Shown: positions 59,385 through 64,000 of the stretch, in pieces
Position numbering within the stretch: position 1 is the first letter of the stretch
Layout of the letters: every line of letters begins with the position of its first letter
NCBI RefSeq assembly: GCF_036226925.1
Contig: NZ_CP109031.1
Coordinates: 4,216,001 to 4,280,000 of the forward strand
Length of the DNA stretch: 64,000 bases
Direction: 5' to 3'
Origin: Streptomyces sp. NBC_00659
GTDB taxonomy: Bacteria; Actinomycetota; Actinomycetes; Streptomycetales; Streptomycetaceae
Notes under the pieces: generated by a model
Told to the model about the DNA's origin: nothing
Database searches by the model: none
The model's input: the letters and a program-made list of their open reading frames with translations, nothing else
Position numbers and translations under genes: made by a program

Positions 59385-60937
59385 GCTCCTGCCTCCACCT
59401 TCTTCTTGCGGGTGCTCTTCGTACGCGGTTCGGGCGCGGCCTCCGGCGCTTCTCCCGGTACGGGCCGCGCCGCGCGCAGCACGTCGTACTCCCCCAGATC
59501 GACGCGGCGCGTGGCGCCCCGGAACTCGGTCGTCGTACCGGGCCAGACGGTCGTGTTGACGCCGTTGGCGTCGAGGTACCAGCTGGTGCAGCCGCCGGTG
59601 TTCCACACCGTGCGCTTCATGCGTTCCTGGACCTTGTGGTTCCAGGCGTCCACGGCGGCGGGGCGGGCATCGAGCGCCACGCGTCCCCCGAGGACGTCCA
59701 GTTGCCGTACGAAGTCCGCCATGTAGTTGAGCTGGGACTCGATCATCAGGATCATCGAGGAGTTCCCGAGCCCGGTGTTCGGTCCGATGATCGTCATCCA
59801 GTTGGGGAAGCCGGCCGCGGTGGCGCCGCGCAGCGACTTCATGCCGGTCTCCCACGCCTGTGCGAGCGTCCTGCCGTCCGCTCCGACGACCCGCTCGGCG
59901 ATCGGCATGTCGGTGACGTGGAAGCCGGTCCCGAAGACGATCGCGTCGACCTCGGCCCTCGTACCGTCGGCGGCGACCACCGTGGAGCCGTCGATCTCGG
60001 CGAGCCCGGAGGCCACGACGTCCACGTTCGGCCGGGTGAGCGCCGGGTAGTAGGCGTTCGACAGCAGGATGCGCTTGCAGCCGATCCGGTAGTCGGGCGT
60101 CAGCTTCTTCCGCAGCGCCGGATCCTTCACGGCGCGCGCGATGTTCCGCTTGGCCAGTCGCTCGACCACGCCCAGCTGATGCGGCCGCTTGGTGAACGCC
60201 TGCACCTGGAGTTCCCTGATGCCCCAGAGCAGTCCGCGCCTGCCCTTCGTCGTGAACGGCACCTGCCGGTGCAGCCACCGCTCCACGCCGCTGATGGCCC
60301 GGTCGACCCGCGGCATCACCCACGGCGGGGTGCGCTGGAAGAGGGTCAGCCGGGCGACGTCCTGCTGGATCGCCGGGACGATCTGGATGGCGGAGGCCCC
60401 GGTGCCGACCATGGCCACCCGCTTGCCGCGCAGGTCGTAGTCGTGGTCCCAGCGGGCGGAGTGGAACACCTTGCCGGTGAACGTGTCGATCCCCGGGATC
60501 TGCGGGATCTTGGGGTCGGAGAGCGGCCCGGTCGCGGACACCACGACGTCCGCCGTCAGGAACCCGCTGCTCGTCTCGATCCCCCAGCGCAGCTTCTCCG
60601 CGTCCCAGGTCATCTTCGTGACCTCGGTGTCGAACCGCAGATGCGGCCGCAGCCGGAAGACGTCCGCCACGTGCTCCAGGTACGCGCGGATGTGCTCCTG
60701 CCCGGAGAAGGTGCGCGGCCACTCGGGGTTGGGCGCGAACGAGAACGAGTACAGGTGCGACGGGACGTCACAGGCGCACCCGGGATAGCTGTTGTCGCGC
60801 CAGGTGCCGCCCACGCTGCCGGCCCGCTCCAGGACCACGAAGTCGGTGATCCCTTCGCGTCGCAGCCGCACGGCGGCGCCCAGTCCCCCGAACCCGGACC
60901 CGATCACCGCCACCCGTACATGCTCGTGCTCGGTCAT
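59381..60937 (-). CDS. flavin-containing Baeyer-Villiger-type monooxygenase
   Basis: A 518-residue FAD/NADPH enzyme. The FAD motif is VIGSGFGGLG (12-20), the second Rossmann motif is MVGTGASAIQI (176-186), and the BVMO fingerprint F-x-G-x3-H-x3-W is F153-T-G-KVF-H159-SAR-W163. It probably inserts oxygen next to a carbonyl of a ketone or fatty-acid-derived substrate. It is the first gene of a tight operon with an alpha/beta hydrolase and an SDR, the same first three functions as the mycobacterial mymA operon (Rv3083-3085). The C-terminus is a Lys/Arg/Ala tail. Confidence 0.92.
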   Translation of the reverse strand: MTEHEHVRVAVIGSGFGGLGAAVRLRREGITDFVVLERAGSVGGTWRDNSYPGCACDVPSHLYSFSFAPNPEWPRTFSGQEHIRAYLEHVADVFRLRPHLRFDTEVTKMTWDAEKLRWGIETSSGFLTADVVVSATGPLSDPKIPQIPGIDTFTGKVFHSARWDHDYDLRGKRVAMVGTGASAIQIVPAIQQDVARLTLFQRTPPWVMPRVDRAISGVERWLHRQVPFTTKGRRGLLWGIRELQVQAFTKRPHQLGVVERLAKRNIARAVKDPALRKKLTPDYRIGCKRILLSNAYYPALTRPNVDVVASGLAEIDGSTVVAADGTRAEVDAIVFGTGFHVTDMPIAERVVGADGRTLAQAWETGMKSLRGATAAGFPNWMTIIGPNTGLGNSSMILMIESQLNYMADFVRQLDVLGGRVALDARPAAVDAWNHKVQERMKRTVWNTGGCTSWYLDANGVNTTVWPGTTTEFRGATRRVDLGEYDVLRAARPVPGEAPEAAPEPRTKSTRKKKVEAGA

Positions 60938-60965
60938 CCCGACGCCTCCCTAGCCCGCACGACCC

Positions 60966-60983
60966 TGCCAGTGAACACTGGCA
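60966..60983. promoter_or_regulatory. 18-bp palindrome in the BVMO / MerR divergent region
   Basis: TGCCAGTGAACACTGGCA is a perfect palindrome 29 bp upstream of the BVMO start and 86 bp from the MerR start. It is a likely regulator site controlling the operon; whether the adjacent MerR protein binds it is unknown, since MerR sites usually span the -35/-10 gap. Confidence 0.55.
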
Positions 60984-61068
60984 CAATCGGGAGGGTAGAG
61001 CAGCTTCGTACTCATGGGTAGGGGTCGCGAGCGGGAAAGTTACCCGGGGTACGACGTAGGGTGCGGAC

Positions 61069-61926
61069 GTGGCCGAGGGATCAGGAAAGCGCGGCGCGGA
61101 GACGCGGGCAGGGGGCACGGCGACGCGGAAGTCCGGCGGACGCCGGACGGATACGCCGACGCGCGGAGCGTCGGCCCCGGACCCCGGGCCGCTCACCGGC
61201 ACCGCCCGCCCGGCGCCGGAGCCCGGCCGTCGCGAGTACCGCATGGAGGAACTGGCCGAGGAGGCCGGCATCACCGTGCGCACGCTGCGCTTCTACCGGG
61301 AGCGCAAGCTCATACCGCCGCCCCGGCGCGAGGGCCGCATCGCCTGGTACGACGACACCCACCTGGCCCGTCTGCGCACCATCTCGGCGCTGCTGGAACG
61401 CGGCCACACCCTGAACGGCATCGCGGAACTGGCCGAGGCCTTCGACCACGGCCGCGACGTCGGCGAACTGCTCGGCCTCGGCGAGCCCACCGAGGAGACC
61501 CCGGTCCGCCTCTCCCCCGAGGAACTGGCCGACGTCTTCGCGGGCCAGGCGACCGGGGAGAACCTCGCCGCGGCGCTCGACCTCGGCTATCTCGGCACGG
61601 ACGGCGGCGAGATCGTGCACATAAGCCGCCGCCTGCTCGACGTCTCGGCCGCCCTGGTCCGCGAGGGCATCCCGCTCGCGGACGTCCTGACGGCCGCCCG
61701 CCGCGTACGGGAGCACACCGAGGCACTGGCCGAACTCTTCACCACCCTGGTCCTCACCGAGGACCGCACCCCCGAAGACCTCCAGCGCCTGCGCCCCCTG
61801 GCGAAGAGCGTGGTGGAGGCGGAGCTGTCGATGGCGATGGACCGCCGGCTACGGGAGCACCGGGACCCGCGGACAGGCCGGGACACCGGGCCCCAGGGGC
61901 GCGACGAGACCCCTCAGAGCTCGTAG
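61069..61926 (+). CDS. MerR-family regulator
   Basis: A 285-residue regulator. After a 55-residue Arg/Gly/Ala-rich N-terminal extension comes the MerR helix-turn-helix (YRMEELAEEAGITVRTLRFY then ERKLIPPPRREGRIAWYDDT), followed by a long helical effector domain. It has no metal-binding cysteines, so it probably senses an organic ligand. It is divergent from the BVMO operon and is its probable regulator. TAGGGT at 61057-61062 ends 6 bases before the GTG, suggesting a leaderless message. Its last 13 bp overlap the convergent exonuclease gene. Confidence 0.85.
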   Translation: MAEGSGKRGAETRAGGTATRKSGGRRTDTPTRGASAPDPGPLTGTARPAPEPGRREYRMEELAEEAGITVRTLRFYRERKLIPPPRREGRIAWYDDTHLARLRTISALLERGHTLNGIAELAEAFDHGRDVGELLGLGEPTEETPVRLSPEELADVFAGQATGENLAAALDLGYLGTDGGEIVHISRRLLDVSAALVREGIPLADVLTAARRVREHTEALAELFTTLVLTEDRTPEDLQRLRPLAKSVVEAELSMAMDRRLREHRDPRTGRDTGPQGRDETPQSS

Positions 61927-62717
61927 ACCACCGTGACCGGGGCATGGTCGGACCAGCGCTCCCCATGGGTCGCCGCGCGCTCCACGAACCCCTTGACCGC
62001 CTTGCCCGCGAGCCCCGGCGTGGCGGCCTGAAGGTCGATCCTCCAACCTGAATCGTTCTCAAAGGCCCGCCCCCGATACGACCACCAGGTGTACGGACCC
62101 TCGGCGTCCGGGTGCAGGGCGCGTACGACGTCGACGTACCCGCCGTCCTGCGGGTCCAGGACCCGGCCGAGCCACTCCCGCTCCTCGGGCAGGAAGCCGG
62201 AGTTCTTCTTGTTGGCGCGCCAGTTCTTGAGGTCGGCCTCCTGGTGGGCGATGTTCCAGTCGCCGCAGACGACGACCTCGCGCCCGTCGGCGGCGGCCCG
62301 CACCCTGAGTTCCTTCAGGTGGGCCAGGAACTCGCCCATGAACCGGACCTTCTCGTCCTGCCGTTCGGTCCCGACCTCGCCCGAGGGGAGGTAGAGGCTC
62401 GCGACGGTGACACCGGGCAGGTCCGCCTCGACGTACCGTCCGGTGGAGTCGAACTCCTCGGACCCGAAGCCGATCCGGACGCGGTCGGGCTCACGGCGTG
62501 TGTAGAGGGACACACCGGCGCGGCCCTTGGCGGCGGCGGGGGCGTGCACGACGTGCCACCCCTCGGGCGCGCGCACCTCCTCGGGAAGCTGCCCGGGCTC
62601 GGCCCGCACCTCCTGGAGACACAGCACGTCCGCGGAGGTCTCCCCGAGCCACTCCACGAAACCCTTCTTCGCGGCGGCCCTGAGCCCGTTCACATTCACA
62701 GAGGTCACAGTCAGCAC
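61914..62717 (-). CDS. xthA: exodeoxyribonuclease III
   Basis: A 267-residue exonuclease III/AP endonuclease for base-excision repair. Key residues: N10 in SVNVNGLRAAA, E36 in CLQEVRAE, the catalytic GDWNIAHQEADLKN and SDHAPV at the end. The GTG at 62717 (VLTVTSVNVNG) matches the family N-terminus; another GTG at 62726 is possible. Both lack a good ribosome site, and TAAGTATCG just upstream may be the -10 of a nearly leaderless transcript. Confidence 0.93.
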   Translation of the reverse strand: MLTVTSVNVNGLRAAAKKGFVEWLGETSADVLCLQEVRAEPGQLPEEVRAPEGWHVVHAPAAAKGRAGVSLYTRREPDRVRIGFGSEEFDSTGRYVEADLPGVTVASLYLPSGEVGTERQDEKVRFMGEFLAHLKELRVRAAADGREVVVCGDWNIAHQEADLKNWRANKKNSGFLPEEREWLGRVLDPQDGGYVDVVRALHPDAEGPYTWWSYRGRAFENDSGWRIDLQAATPGLAGKAVKGFVERAATHGERWSDHAPVTVVYEL

Positions 62718-62865
62718 CCGGGGCACGATACTTAATCGGTACGTTCGACCAGAACTCGATCTACATCCGTGCGACCGGCCGGAACTCGACCGACGAGAAC
62801 GGCACGACCGGCCGGACCCGCACCACCCGTCCATTCACCTATCGCATAGACGTACGGTATTACGC

Positions 62866-63342
62866 ATGAATTTCCGCCAGGTCCCCTTCGACCATCCCGA
62901 CGCCGTGAAGCTCAACGACCAGGTTCAGGCCGAATACGCCGTGCGCTACGGCGACGGCGGCGACGCCACGCATCTGGACGCGCGGATGTTCGCCCCGCCG
63001 TTCGGCCTCTATCTGATCGCTTACGACGAGTGGGACCGCCCGGTGGCCACGGGCGGCTGGCGCACCCAGGACGAGAACGACGAGGGCTACGCGGACGGGG
63101 ACGCCGAGCTCAAGCGCATGTACGTGGTCCCCGAGGCCCGCGGGCTCGGCCTCGCCCGGCGCATGCTGGCCGCCCTGGAGGAGGACGCCCGCACGGCCGG
63201 CCGCACCCGCATGGTCCTGGAGACCGGCTCCAAGCAGCCCGAGGCGGTCGCCCTGTACGCGTCGAGCGGCTACGAACCGTGCGCCAAGTTCGGCTACTAC
63301 CGCTTCCACGAACTGAGCCTCTGCTACGCCAAGGCCCTCTAG
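62866..63342 (+). CDS. GNAT-family N-acetyltransferase
   Basis: A 158-residue GNAT protein: central strand ELKRMYVVPEARGLGLARRML, holding the acetyl-CoA loop ARGLGLA (R/Q-x-x-G-x-G/A), then TRMVLETGSKQPEAVALYASSGYEP, a typical motif B. The substrate is unknown. TACGGT at 62853-62858 lies 7 bases before the ATG, so it is probably leaderless. A hairpin follows the stop. Confidence 0.85.
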   Translation: MNFRQVPFDHPDAVKLNDQVQAEYAVRYGDGGDATHLDARMFAPPFGLYLIAYDEWDRPVATGGWRTQDENDEGYADGDAELKRMYVVPEARGLGLARRMLAALEEDARTAGRTRMVLETGSKQPEAVALYASSGYEPCAKFGYYRFHELSLCYAKAL

Positions 63343-63380
63343 CGGCTCCGGCAGCCACCAGGCGGCCTTCACCCGGCGGT

Positions 63381-63410
63381 GGCGGGAGCGCCCGCCGCGC
63401 CGCTCCCGCC
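63381..63410 (+). terminator. terminator of the GNAT gene
   Basis: GGCGGGAGCG (63381-63390) pairs with CGCTCCCGCC (63401-63410). The 63411-63573 stretch that follows shows no gene. Confidence 0.75.
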
Positions 63411-63573
63411 GGGCGAGGCAGCACCAGGCTCACGCCGACGGCTGCTTTTGCGCGCCCGCAGGAGTTGGCGGCGCTGTACCAGCCCAACGCCGTGGGGGAC
63501 ATCAGCAGCGGGAAGGCGGCCACGAGAGAGAAGGCCGAAAGCAGTTGCCGTGCTTCGCCCCACGCAACGCCAA

Positions 63574-63606
63574 AGAGCCCCAGCCGGATCTCTCCGGCTG
63601 GGGCTC
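63574..63606 (-). terminator. terminator of the tRNA-Ala gene
   Basis: AGAGCCCCAGCCGGA (63574-63588) pairs perfectly with TCCGGCTGGGGCTCT (63592-63606), immediately downstream of the tRNA on the minus strand. Confidence 0.88.
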
Positions 63607-63616
63607 TGAGCTGCGG

Positions 63617-63690
63617 TGGACCTGTGGGGATTTGAACCCCAGACCCCCTCGATGCGAACGAGGTGCGCTACCAGACTGCGCCACAGGCCC
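63617..63690 (-). tRNA. tRNA-Ala (anticodon CGC)
   Basis: A 74-nt cloverleaf. The acceptor stem GGGCCTG pairs with CAGGTCC and contains the G3:U70 pair that identifies alanine tRNAs. The anticodon arm is CCTCG-TTCGCAT-CGAGG, giving anticodon CGC, which reads GCG. The T arm contains GGTTCAAATCC. The discriminator is A73 and the CCA end is not encoded. No integrase or direct repeat of the tRNA end is seen nearby. Confidence 0.96.
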
Positions 63691-63785
63691 TTGCAACGAG
63701 TGAAACTCTAGCATCCCGATCGAGGTGCTCGGTAATCCGTTCCTGCCTGGTCAGCCGGACCCCGCGCACCCCGTCGTCACACTCG

Positions 63786-64000
63786 TCACTCGTTGGCCGC
63801 TCGCGGCCGATCGCCGTCCTCGTACTGGTCGAACAGCGGCGTCCGGCCGCGCTCGCGGGCGCGGCGGGCGGCCGCCGCCCGCCTGGCGTCGCTGCGGCTG
63901 TCGTCCGCCGCCCCGGCGCCCTCGGATCCTTCGGCGAGGTCCTCGTCGGCCGGTTCCGCCTCGGGCGCGCTCGGCTCCACCGTGCTGGAGCGTGCGGAGC
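63786..64000 (-). CDS. unidentified protein, C-terminal fragment
   Basis: An open frame enters from the right edge and ends at 63786. The visible 71 residues are an acidic Glu/Ala/Pro stretch, then an Arg/Ala-rich stretch (RRAAAARRARERGRT) and the end FDQYEDGDRPRAANE. It could start at the GTG at 63980, but lack of a ribosome site there and the continuing open frame favour a longer protein that begins outside the window. No domain is recognisable; it may be the tail of a membrane protein. Confidence 0.5.
   Translation of the reverse strand, partial: SARSSTVEPSAPEAEPADEDLAEGSEGAGAADDSRSDARRAAAARRARERGRTPLFDQYEDGDRPRAANE

Noticed and set aside
63343..63573. Minus-strand frame resembling a transporter start (MAAFPLLMSPTALGWY)
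   Set aside because: Hydrophobicity ends after about 15 residues and the frame then becomes Arg/Pro-rich antisense of the GNAT gene; no ribosome site.
63617..63690. tRNA-Ala as an integration site of a mobile island
   Set aside because: I found no integrase, no repeat of the tRNA 3' end, and no phage or conjugation genes in the window.

Overview
The window is high-GC actinobacterial chromosome, almost certainly Streptomyces. The evidence is roughly 70 percent GC, frequent GTG starts, 4-bp ATGA/GTGA gene overlaps, a chaplin with a sortase signal, an SsgA-like sporulation protein, a WhiJ-type regulator/DUF397 pair, and a core gene order (tamR, galTEK, ispE, ksgA, rpfB, rsmI, pmt, two PBPs) that I remember from the S. 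coelicolor SCO3132-SCO3180 neighbourhood. Synteny statements are from memory and were not searched.

1-13.4 kb: the first codons of tam (trans-aconitate methyltransferase) diverge from tamR across MarR-type boxes. A LuxR-type response regulator and a GNAT enzyme follow, then the galT-galE-galK operon divergent from a sodium/solute symporter. Next come a decayed Rpn-like gene, an ATPase / XRE regulator / DUF397 trio of the WhiJ type, an M48 membrane protease and a DUF1326/DUF2182 pair. A 183-bp non-coding element with perfect inverted ends follows, a likely MITE with CTAG target duplication.

13.4-35.9 kb: mostly core chromosome. It holds a beta-hydroxyacid-dehydrogenase-like enzyme, a response regulator whose receiver lacks the phospho-Asp, and two tandem membrane-anchored PQQ-propeller proteins with long Pro/Gly/Gln N-termini. 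Then come an ABC-F ATPase, ispE-ksgA, rpfB, tatD, a zinc-ribbon protein, rsmI divergent from pmt, an FMN-binding split-barrel protein, two tandem MecA-N-type penicillin-binding proteins, a DUF4253 protein and a YbaK deacylase.

36-44.4 kb: an accessory island and the most interesting part. Nine short secreted proteins, all with Sec signal peptides and mostly starting MRK[FL], fall into several paralogous groups: a two-Cys SHD[LM]N family (three copies), a four-Cys CVQ family (two copies), a shared RPYQECSPQT C-terminal module (two copies), and Gln/Pro-rich repeat proteins. They sit beside a two-domain chaplin ending in an LAHTG sorting signal and a stand-alone NRPS-condensation-like acyltransferase. 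This looks like an undescribed aerial-hypha or spore surface-protein locus. Nearly every gene has its own terminator, and the chaplin has a sigma-BldN-like promoter.

44.5-64 kb: a serine hydrolase, ohr/ohrR with operator repeats, a NikM(N)QO nickel/cobalt ECF transporter preceded by a near-consensus Nur box, an SsgE-like protein, a TetR/MMPL efflux pair, a tricorn protease, and a BVMO/hydrolase/SDR operon divergent from a MerR regulator (compare mycobacterial mymA). Exonuclease III, a GNAT protein, tRNA-Ala(CGC) and the 3' end of an unidentified gene close the window.
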